Positions 20,981 through 30,143 of a DNA stretch of 64,000 nt are shown one piece after another. Every line of letters begins with the position of its first letter. Positions within the stretch are counted from its first letter, which is position 1. Made by a program: the position numbers and the translations under genes. This stretch comes from Lumbricus terrestris. Taxonomy: Eukaryota; Annelida; Clitellata; Crassiclitellata; Lumbricidae. The stretch spans positions 22,794,830 to 22,858,829 of the forward strand of contig OX457039.1 of assembly GCA_949752735.1 (NCBI GenBank), given 5' to 3'. Below the pieces are notes generated by a model. The model made no database searches. It was given only the letters and a program-made list of their open reading frames with translations, and was not told the DNA's origin.

Positions 20981-21764
20981 CAAAGCTCGAGGGTACGTAC
21001 CGTACGTATTCTATTTTTTGAAAGGTACGTACGTATTTTAACGTACCCTATTTTAGGCTACGTAAACAATAATAAAATACGCTAGCCTCGTCATTGCTCA
21101 TTATAAGAATGTTCAATTTAATTTAAGCAAACACTCACCACCCAGTATACAGCGTAGTGAATTGCTGCAGTGCTATATTGTAGGTCTATGTTTATCCAGC
21201 ATACTTTGCACTTAATGCACTAATGTCAGTGAGTCGTCTCAGTTCTGCTGCAGCACTTCAACGATGTGTTCTTATGCGATTGCCTGATCCAACCCAGAAC
21301 TGCTTGTCGAAGAAATTGCATTCAATCAAATAATTGTTTTCGCATTTTTCAAAACTTTCACACGTGCGTCTATTCCTTCTCACGTTCTCTGGGCATCGCT
21401 GACTGATGCGTAGGCTATATAGATATACTGCAACTTTCGAGTTACACCAATTTGCAAACCAGTGACGTGCACTTAGCTCTCATCAGAAATACAGTAGGTC
21501 TACAGTTTGCATTAAATTAATATTATTATAACCAAAGAATTTATCGAATTAAATTTACTGCTATACGCTACCAGAAGTACCGGTTTCAATGACGCATAGG
21601 CCTACTGTAACAGTTGACGTCAGATTATACGTTGGCTATGGGTCGCCGAGTAAACCATGAATTTTCGTGTATGGTACGTACCATACGCGTATTCTATTTT
21701 TTGAAAGGTACGTACGTATTTTAACGTATTCTATTTTATGGTACGGTATACCCTCGAGCTTTGT
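20981..21764. mobile_element. 784-bp element with CTCGAG ends and TACGTA-rich direct repeats
   Basis: The outer ends are inverted: CAAAGCTCGAGGGTA on the left and TACCCTCGAGCTTTG on the right. Just inside them a segment of about 65 bp, TATTCTATTTTTTGAAAGG followed by TACGTACGTATTTTAACGTA, occurs in direct orientation at both ends (21006-21050 and 21688-21732). Direct repeats inside inverted tips resemble a miniature LTR-type unit, but no primer-binding site is clear. I leave the class open. Confidence 0.65.
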
Positions 21765-21996
21765 TTGTTTGTTTTGTTTGTTTGTATGTGCACTTGTTAT
21801 AGCGCCCCTTCAAGCTCTCTCTCTCTACTCAGAGGCGCTCCCGAATGCAGAGCGGACACTGCATCGGAATTTCACGCCGAAGCGCTGAGCAATTGTGAGT
21901 GAAGGACTTGCTCAAGGTCCTTACGCGGTGAGGTGGATTCGAACCTCGAACCTTCCGGCTTCAAGGCAACGACGCCACCACTACACCACCGCGTCC
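21765..21996 (-). mobile_element. tRNA-derived SINE with (CAAA)n tail
   Basis: Minus strand from 21996: GGACGCGGTGGTGTAGTGGT (A-box region), then GGTTCGAGGTTCGAATCC with an exact B box, then a 3' half containing GAGCGCCTCTGAGTAG and GGGGCGCTATAACA, ending in (CAAA)n. The GCGCCTCTG...GCGCTATA segment is also the 3' UTR style of the CR1-like LINE tails in this window (53690, 62480), which suggests the SINE borrows its retrotransposition machinery from such a LINE. Confidence 0.8.
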
Positions 21997-22129
21997 TACC
22001 CTTGTGCAAAAGTTATAGGTCCATATGTTAAAATCAGTGGTTTTCAAATAATTTGACAATTTGTTCTGAGATTTTTATTTATTTTTGCTATTAGGGCCTA
22101 TAACTAACAATCACGAAAACTATTCTTAT
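21997..22129. other. Possible hAT end at 22036
   Basis: CAGTGGTTTTCAAA at 22036 resembles the hAT terminus seen at 29255 (CAGTGATTTTCAACC), but no partner end was found. Confidence 0.3.
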
Positions 22130-22201
22130 TGCATGCGTGGGACCCCTATAGAGTGTGAGACTCCGTTCGGTCGAACATGTTGAACATGCCTTAATCCGGC
22201 C
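22130..22201. mobile_element. Right-end fragment of the CAGGGCCGGATTAAG MITE
   Basis: GTGTGAGACTCCGTTCGGTC through GAACATGTTGAACATGCC and TTAATCCGGCC matches the right half of the MITE at 1685-1947. It is the target into which the element at 22204 inserted. Confidence 0.75.
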
Positions 22202-22203
22202 AT

Positions 22204-22543
22204 CAGTGGCGGCGCTAGGGAGGGCTAAAGGGAGGCTAAGCCTCCTATAAAAGGCAACCCGGGGGCTAAGCTTCCTAAAAAAGGCCATCCGGGGTTTTTA
22301 CATGCAAAACTGAACTATTTCCACGATTTTCGACCGTATGACTAAAAAAAGGTCGTCAGAAATTTTGGCGGATTCAAATGGAAAGCAGAAATTTTGGCGG
22401 ATGAAAATGGAAATTTACATGAGATTTCGGCCGGATGGCTAAAAAAAGTCGTCACAAATTTTGGCGGATGAGAATGGAAAAATGGAAAACTTTCTCAGCG
22501 AGGATTCAGCCCCCCCCAAACTGAAATCCTGGCGCCGCCACTG
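22204..22543. mobile_element. hAT-like element, CAGTGGCGGCGC family, 8-bp TSD
   Basis: The left end is CAGTGGCGGCGCTAG and the right end CTGGCGCCGCCACTG. CCGGCCAT is duplicated exactly at 22196-22203 and 22544-22551. The 340-bp body contains two copies of the module AAAAAAGGTCGTCAGAAATT/TTGGCGGATGA and no coding region. It sits inside the older MITE fragment at 22130-22201, giving a clear relative age. Confidence 0.92.
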
Positions 22544-22559
22544 CCGGCCATAATTCTAG

Positions 22560-22890
22560 GAAACTATAGTGTTGATGGAATGTACGTTTCCAACGAAAGA
22601 ACAACGGTTTGTACCTATATAACTAACCATTCCTACAACGCAATCAGGAAAATGCTATTACTCAAGTTGGTGTTTGTAGATCTATAGTTGGATACAAAGT
22701 CCCCGTCTCTTGATGCATGGCATAGCCGCAACAAACTTTGTGCCAAAACAAACGCATATAATATGAATAAAGGAATATTAAATATTGACCAGCAGGAAAT
22801 ACAAAGATTGAAGCACTGACACAGGCAGAAAAGGACAGATTCATTGGGGCAGTTGATAGAGCGAAATTGACAGACATAACGGAAGTAGGC
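22560..22890. other. No gene or element recognised
   Basis: Unremarkable sequence leading into the GA repeat. The Leu/Ser frames on the minus strand depend on that repeat. Confidence 0.5.
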
Positions 22891-22892
22891 AT

Positions 22893-22988
<96 letters not shown>
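22893..22988. repeat. (GA)n microsatellite
   Basis: About 47 uninterrupted GA units. Confidence 0.95.
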
Positions 22989-22991
<3 letters not shown>

Positions 22992-23589
22992 CCAGGAACA
23001 GCAGAAATGCTAGAACACCATTCACACGCGGAGGTAGAAACAAAGACAGAGAGACCGAAAGAACGACAGAGAGAAAGAAGGAGGGATATACAAAAAGAAT
23101 AGGCAGAACCATAGGCGTTGAAGCGTTGCTCACTTGTGCTGGGCTCTGATTATTTGACTTTCCGCGAGTCGTCCAGTTTCGACGAAAGAAGAAACGGAAT
23201 GTGACAACTTTATTAATGAATTGTAACACCGTTGCATTGCTTTGGAGGCGCATTTCCTGTACAGATAAATGGCACATGCTGTGCGACGAAAGAGGCAACA
23301 GGCAGACTGCGATCAACATAAAAAAGGAAGAAATCGTGAACAGAATAAGAGTCGAACGCAACAAAAGAAAAATGAGAGACAGACAGACAGAAACAGAGAC
23401 AGAGACATACAGGGGGGACAGAGAGAGGTAGAGAGAGACTGTAAGACGATTATACTATTTGAATAAAATAAAGCGTATACAGCATTCATGATGAATATAT
23501 ATCGAGAAATATTTTTTATAAGCAAAAATGATTTGAAAAGTATGTGAAAATGTCAAATATAAATCAGACACAGTTTTCAAAGCATATCC
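22989..23589. other. No gene recognised
   Basis: Purine-rich on the plus strand, with short GACAGACAGA runs near 23375-23410. Its frames are short and lysine/arginine biased, without family motifs. Confidence 0.5.
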
Positions 23590-24335
23590 ATCAATTATTA
23601 GTAGTAGTAGTAAATAAATTTGTAACGAGTGCAAGGTCACACCAAAATGTGAATCTGAGGCGCGGACAGTCAGCCGCCAGAGGAAGATGCATGTGCTTGA
23701 AAGCCAAGGAGAAATAGTAAGTTTTGAGCCACTTTTTGAAGGAAGGAAGTGAACTTGAGCTACTAAGGGAGAGCGGAAGCCGATTCCATTCCCTGGGTGT
23801 TGACTGCTGAGGCATGGAAGGCACGCGAACCCATAACTGTTTTGCATCGAAGTTCAGCTAAAGGATTTGTACCTGATGAACGCAAGTAACGAGGAGGAAT
23901 GTAAGGAGTTAGTAGTGAATGAAGGTAAGGAAGGTGTGTTGGTGCTGAGGGATTTGTATGTCAGACATGCCAATTTGAATTTTATCCTGTACTGAACAGG
24001 AAGCCAGTGCAGTTGATGGAGTAGGGCTGAGGAACTAGTTTGTATTGGGGCGCGCAGCGCTACCCGCACTATGGAGTTTTGGATGTGTTGCAGCCTGCTG
24101 AGCTCAATATCTGAGAGACCCACAAAAACGGTGCTAGCATAATCAAGGCGAGAGGAGACAAGAGAACAGGCAATGGTTTGAGACAATATACATAGTCAAG
24201 GCCGACCTGGTGTGACGTATTGCCCGAATGTGATAGATACAAGATTTACAATTGCTTGTTATGTGTGATAGAAATGTGAGCTTATTGTCTAGGGTTACAC
24301 CAAGTGTTTCGACAGTATCTGACAGATGCACAGCA
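23590..24335 (-). pseudogene. CR1-like LINE ORF2 C-terminal relic, frameshifted
   Basis: Three overlapping minus-strand frames together give the LINE C terminus. 24331-24143 has VETLGVTLDNKLTFLSHI. 24186-23854 has SRLDYASTVFVGLSDIELS, then LHWLPVQYRIKFKLACLTYK. 23824-23591 has TPREWNRLPLSL and LPSFKKWLKTYYF. The frame changes twice, and the catalytic domain is missing. It ends in a TACTACTACTAA-type tail next to 23600. The LHWLPV..RI.FKL block matches the relic at 5946-7440, so both are of the CR1/L2 kind. Confidence 0.85.
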
Positions 24336-24344
24336 GTGCCGGTG

Positions 24345-24490
24345 TCACGATATAAAGTCTGCCCCCGAAACAGAGTCTCCCCTTGCTGATACAGAGTCTC
24401 CGGGGGAGACTCTGTATCGGAACAAAGTCTCTCCCATTGAAATAGATTCTCCCCCTCTACGATACAAGTCTCTCCCTAATAAAATTCACC
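24345..24490. repeat. Degenerate array of AGAGTCTCCCC units with a hairpin
   Basis: Units of about 22-25 bp built on (GAT)ACA(A/G)AGTCTC(T)CCC recur six or seven times with heavy drift. One unit is followed by its mirror, which makes a perfect stem GATACAGAGTCTCC / GGAGACTCTGTATC with a GGG loop at 24388-24418. Confidence 0.65.
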
Positions 24491-24552
24491 CCCCCTATAT
24501 TTCCGGACTTAACGTGTATATTTTCTTAGATAAATGACTCTGTGTCCATTAG

Positions 24553-25206
24553 CAAACTGCAACATGGGAAAACTTTGAGGTGGATGGTGAAACGATAGAG
24601 GTAGTATCGAGCTTCACATTCCTGGGATCTATGTTAGAGAAGGAGGGAAGATGTGATATGGAAATAAGGCGGAGGGTAACAATGGGAAAAACGGCAATGA
24701 ACGGTCTGGGAAATATTTCGAAAGATAAATATGTGAGCAGGGAAACAAAGAAAAGACTGGTAAGAGCACTGATCTTCCCAGTGGTCCTATATGGATGCGA
24801 AACATGGACAAAGACACTGGATATGGAAAAGAAAATCAACGCGTGCGAGATGTGGATTTGGAGAAAAATGTTAAGGATTTCATGGACGGAGAAGAGAACT
24901 AACGAATCGGTGCGTGAGGAGCTCGGGCTAGAGAGAGATGAGACACTACAGCAAACAGCAACTTGGAGGAAATTGAGCTACTTCGGCCATGTGATGAGAT
25001 CTAACGGTTTGGAGAAGGAGCTGATGACGGCATGCGGTGAGGGAAGGAGGAGACGCGGAAGACCAAGGAAGAGATGGTTGGATGAGGTACAGGAAAAGTC
25101 TGGCATGAACTTGGAGGAGCTGAGAGAGGCAACAAGAGAGAGGGGACACTGGAGAGGATACATCAAGAATATCGCCAGAGCTCCAAGAGCTGACGGCACC
25201 AGGTGA
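24553..25206 (+). pseudogene. LINE ORF2 C-terminal fragment (YGCETWT type)
   Basis: An uninterrupted plus-strand frame of over 200 codons carries FTFLGSMLEKEGRC, LIFPVVLYGCETWT, CEMWIWRKMLRISWT and YFGHVMR, the C-terminal zinc-knuckle-less region shared by many invertebrate endonuclease/reverse transcriptase proteins of RTE/jockey-like LINEs. The catalytic and endonuclease domains are absent. The sequence TGTCCATTAG occurs just before (24543-24552) and just after the stop (25212-25221), which could be a target duplication. Although open, it has no start context and is surely a truncated copy. The same domain recurs with frameshifts at 41110-41845. Confidence 0.85.
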
Positions 25207-25221
25207 CCAGATGTCCATTAG

Positions 25222-25645
25222 TGGAATTGGACATTAATAAATTTGACGTAATAGGCCTAATGATAATCTCATGAAGTAAGTTAAATGTTTTGTACTGAGG
25301 GGCACAACAATAGTTATGGCCTAGCATCTTGGGATGTCGGGTCTCTTATGTCAATAAAGCGCAACGGAGAGATTAGGTTCAAATAGACTACCCATGGATC
25401 TAATTAATAGTTAAGCGTATGCCTATTTCTTAATTAGATCCATGGGTATATAGTTTACAAACATAATTTATAAACCAGCGGTGCTATAACTAATAACTAT
25501 GCTACGATTACGCCCATTAGTATAATACACTTAAGCTTACTCTGTATACGTTAGTAGGCCTGGGTTACTAAATTGTCTCGTCGTGGAGCTTCCATTTAAC
25601 CCTCATCCGAACAAGCTAAAATGCAACTTAGTTTGAACTACACTG
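25222..25645. other. No gene or element recognised
   Basis: It contains CCATGGATCTAATTAA and its near mirror TTAATTAGATCCATGG (25391-25446), a short inverted repeat, and CCCTCATCCGAACAAG, which recurs in inverted form near 39758. Confidence 0.45.
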
Positions 25646-25649
25646 TTAA

Positions 25650-26290
25650 AAAAAATCGTGGAAATTTCCACTAAAGTTGGTGGTCCACAAACAACACCCT
25701 AGGGTGGAAATATTTCCACCCTTTAACAAGGGTGGTCCAGTTCCACCCTTGACTTTTGGTGGCAAATTCCATCATGACTGGGAAGTTTCCACCGTATCTA
25801 AAAGGTGGAAAATGCCGTCCCTCTTAGGAAATTTCCATCTTTGCCCAGTGGTGGAAAAAGCCACTCCATCTTTTGGAAATTTACACTTTGGCTCAATCGT
25901 GGAGAACACCATTAGTTCTTTGGAAACTTCCATCTTTGCTCAATCGTGGAGATAACCATCAATTCTTTGGAAAATTCCATCTTAGCTCAATCGTGGAGAA
26001 AACCATTAATTCTTTGGAAATTTCCATCTGCGCTCAATCGTGGAGAAAACCATTAATTCTTAGGATATTTCCATCTTGGCTTAGTGGTGGAAATAACCAA
26101 TGATTCTTTGGAAACTTCCACTTTGGCTCACTGGTGGAAATTGCCACTCCTACTTTAGAAATTTCCACTTTGGCTCAAAGGTGGAAAATGCTACTTCTTC
26201 CTTGGAAACTTCCACGTTGACACATTATGGAATATGCCACTCCTTCTGTGGAATTATCCACTTAAGCTCATTATTGGAAATTTTCACTCG
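25650..26290. repeat. 47-bp minisatellite (CTTTGGAAATTTCCA...CTCAATCGTGG)
   Basis: Units such as TTTGGAAACTTCCATCTTTG plus CTCAATCGTGGAGAAAACC start at 25872, 25919 and 25966 (47-bp steps) and continue to about 26290, roughly ten copies plus more diverged TTCCACC units on the left. Variants have CACTTTGGCTCA.TGGTGGAAA. About four units of the same family start copy 1 of the long repeat at 2936. Confidence 0.85.
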
Positions 26291-27453
26291 TTTGGGTGGT
26301 GGTGCTATAAAACTATTTCAAGGGTTTGCCTGACCTGCACGTCAAATATGCAAGAGAAATCATATTCACAATATTTAATGATAGAAAACTGTCATAGCTA
26401 AGCTATATAATTTGAAAAGCTCCATATAAACAATTAGCCTGCATGCACAAAGGGAAACCAAGCGAAATCCTATTACAGAAAATGCTGTAAAAATTAAACT
26501 GTTCAAAGGAATTATGCTGCAGCCATCATACAAAACCATCATCTGGCTTAAAACTATTATTATTCCACATTAATTGATTCTGACATCATACAGTTACATC
26601 TTATCAGGTACCCAGTGGATAATTCTATAAGACTTACATATTTATATGAATCTTGATGAATAATTAGATATGATTCTGAAATGGTGCCATGCTTCATATC
26701 AGTGATCAATAAACAAATAACAAAACTTTGCTGCATAATTATTAACAAATATTTTGCCCTCGAGAAAAATTATAAATTTATTACATATACAAAATATTTG
26801 TACATCATGTGCAGCAGACGTGATTTTTATAAATTCATCAGTACTGTTCCATTACAGTCTTTATTTCAAAATACATGTAGACTAGTGAGGAAATGAAAAT
26901 TGGACTTTAAGCTGTAACGTCAACTATAAAACTGGCATTTGCAGAACGAAGTCAATACTGACGATCCATATCATTGAACAATGTAGCATACTGTTAGGCT
27001 ATTCAATCAAAAACGTCTATATCGTCATTATCATAATGCATAAAACAACAATAAAATTCAGTCCGAATCTGGAAACAGGTAGACAAGTTGAAACAGAAGC
27101 GTCCTATTATCAGCTCTGAATAATATTCCAACTGAGAGAATGCACAATCAGACTGGTGTTTATAGTTCATGCTGCGGAACGTTGCTGATTGTCTGTAACT
27201 TTGACGTGAAACTTGGGACAGTTGATGAAGAATTCCGGTCCTGTCATTTTGAGTTTTTTCCTCACGTGTCGATAAGTGCTGCAGCAGAAACACCAACACC
27301 ACAAGTCAGTCACGAACATCATAGCTGTATTATAAGCCTCTCGCAAAATCCACCACTTCAAATGTGGCATAACAGTAATGGTATATGTAAGAATACTAAA
27401 CTTTAATAGAATTATTAGATCTATGCAGGAAAGTAGAACGCAACATCATAATG
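26125..27453. repeat. Long dispersed repeat, copy 2 (left part)
   Basis: Collinear with 2936-4270 in the same orientation. It stops at CAACATCATAATG where the LINE relic starts. The missing end (ATAATGATGGTAGGTTACAG) resumes at 32299. No gene was recognised. Confidence 0.8.
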
Positions 27454-29509
27454 TATATTCGTTTAATTCAATAAAACAACAGACAGAACACTGTAGGTTT
27501 ACATTAACAGTATGGCTGCTTAAAGCTTATGGTCAAAATAGTTAGTACATGTTTTTGAATAACATTCTTGGGATAAAGTTTAACGAGTCTTTATTGGGGA
27601 GGATGAAATTGTGAGCCCGTTCTCTAAAGTTATAAAATGGATCACCTTGTAGTGGAAAGAGGTTCGGAGGACATGAAGTTCATTTCCCTGAACAGCTTTG
27701 AAAAGCACCTTATCAGCCTCTTGAGCTAAAGCTTCTGCTGTGGGTGTATTAGGATGTAAGTAGCCGGCTCGTCTAAGTTTGTTCATGAGATCCTCAAGAC
27801 GGGTTTTGTCCAATCCACTAGCAAGACCCCACCATGCAGGAGAGGCATACATAACTCTTGATATGATAGTAGCTCTAGTAATAGTTTGTAGCTCTTGTAT
27901 GGATGCCCCATGAGCCTTGAGGGTTCTGATGGCATAGAGTGAGGCAGTACCAGAGCAGATAATCCTATTGATGTGGTCTGTAATTGTTAATTTCTCTCCA
28001 ATAAGAACTCCCAATGCCTTGATGGATTTTGTACGGGAAACTACAGCGATGGATGGATGGGTTGAGAGTGAGCTCTTGTTGCGTCTGATAATAGCAATTT
28101 CGCGTGTTTTATCAGAATTGATCCGCAAGTTCTTTCCTTTAGACCAGTTGGCGATGTGCTGGAATTCATCTGTTGCAGTAGATAAGTGATTGGAGTCAAT
28201 AAAGAGATAGGAATCGTCAGCATATTTAGAGAGTCGGTTCTGGGAATGAAGAGGGCGGAGGTCGGATGTACCTACTATGAAGTCAGCGGGGCCTATAACA
28301 GATCCCTGAATGACATCTGGCGTTGATGGTTATAGAAGTAGATGAAACTCCTTTGAAGCGAGTTGAGTGTTTCCTGCCATGTAGGTAGTTGACGAGCCAG
28401 TTGTAGATACAATCTGGAATGTTCAAGGATGCTAATAAGTTTGTTATTGCAGAGTGTTTGATAGAATAAAATGCTTTTGAGTAGTCCATAGAGATTATAA
28501 CAACATGATCGTTACTCTTGAGTAGATCCGAAGCGTGATGTATAATGGATATCAGAGCAGCGGTGGTCGAGCCAGTTGGTCGAAAGGCATATTGGTCATG
28601 AAGAGACATCGGTTCAGGCATATCAACAAAACTAGGATATAGGCAGGTGTGGACAACAATACGTCCCACTATCCGAGAGAGCACCGGTAGCACAGAGAGC
28701 GGGCGGTAGTCAGATGGCAAGGTTGGATTGGTGGTCTTTACCTTAGGATATATAATGGCTTCTTTCCATTGCTTTGGAACAAAGGAGACCGCAAGAGATT
28801 GATTAATGAGAGAAGCCAGCATGTACGCGTAGCCTGGAGCTGTAAGCCTGAGAAACCAAGCTGGAAGGCCATCACGTCCCTCTGCTGTATGATGGAGGTG
28901 GTCAAGGATGTAGAAAATGCTATATTCATTTGTAAAGACCTTGTTGGTTTTAGCGGTATGTTTCAGAAGAGGCTCAAGGTAGTTTGTATCATTGGAAGCA
29001 GCAGCAAAATACTGATTTAGTTCGTCCGCACTAGGTGAGTCATGGTTAAGCTGTGAGGATGTTTTCTTTGTGATATGGTTGGCTTTCTGCCAAAGTTCTT
29101 TGACTCCGTCATTAGCGCTAGCTTTGCTGAAGAATGTCGAGTTTGCTTTGGATATGAGCTTTAGCGACCTGAAAAGTAATTGCCTCAGCTTTTTCAATCT
29201 TTTCCTTGCGCATCAGCCTGTTCTTGGCGCGAAACATACGTTTAATGTCTGGAGCAGTGATTTTCAACCGGGGTTCCGCGGAACCCTTGGGTTCCGCGGG
29301 CGTCGGCCAGGGGTTCCGCGGCAGTTTGATAGAAATTTGTGTGGAACCAACATAAATCACAAAAATATTAGCAATGAGTAGATTCTTTCCCTGTCTTCAG
29401 TCATTGATGCTTAAAATAACATTGTTAAGTGTCTGTATTGTTGTTCTCTATAATTATGTCGTTCACTAACCTACTCGTTATTCGGAAGGCACATTTATCA
29501 CATGGGAAT

Positions 29510-29798
29510 CAGTGCCGGCGCCAGGATTTCAGTTTTGGAGGGGCTGAAGCCCGCGGCCAAATTTTCCATTTTCGCCGCAAAAATTTCTAACGACCTTTTT
29601 TTTTTTAGTCATCGACCAAAATCTCATGAAAATTTTCCATTTTCGCCGCCAAAATTTCTGACGACCTTTTTTTTTTAGTCATCGACCAAAATCGTGGATA
29701 TTTCAATGTAAAATAATTCAGATGGTCATTTTTTAGGGGGACTGAGCCTCTTGTAGGGGGGGCTTAGCCCCCCCAGCCCCCCCTTAGCGCCGCCACTG
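29510..29798. mobile_element. Nested hAT-like MITE, CAGTGGCGGCGC family, 8-bp TSD
   Basis: Ends CAGTGCCGGCGCCAGG and TTAGCGCCGCCACTG; ATGGGAAT is duplicated exactly at 29502-29509 and 29799-29806. The body has two copies of the module CCGCCAAAATTTCTGACGAC / CTTTTTTTTT on this strand, the reverse complement of the module in the element at 22204. Confidence 0.93.
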
Positions 29799-29946
29799 AT
29801 GGGAATCCATAGGTTAATGGTTTGCCTTCGTTTCCAATAGTTCAGTCGGACAAATAAAGCACTTTCATAATTGGTTTTAAACCATAATTGTTTGGACGCT
29901 CAATAATTATCTCTTCTAAATGAACAGAATGTGATGAGCACTAGGC

Positions 29947-30143
29947 CAGGGCTTTTTTTAACGTGCAGTTGTGCAAAAAATGTGCAGTTGTAAACGGGTT
30001 TGTGCAGTTGTAGAAGCACTTATATGCAGTTAAAACTAGCAAAAAAGCTCAATGTGTCCTCCGATTGGAAGTAATTTACCATGGAGGATTGGAAAGAAAA
30101 GAAGGGGTTGTGCAGTTATAAAAATTCCTTAAAAACAGCCCTG
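29947..30143. mobile_element. Nested hAT-like MITE of the GTGCAGTT family, copy 2
   Basis: Ends CAGGGCTTTTTTTAACG and TTAAAAACAGCCCTG; CACTAGGC is duplicated exactly at 29939-29946 and 30144-30151. Three GTGCAGTTGTA-type repeats near the left and one near the right (GTGCAGTTATAAAAA) are likely transposase-binding sites by analogy with other hAT elements. Confidence 0.92.
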
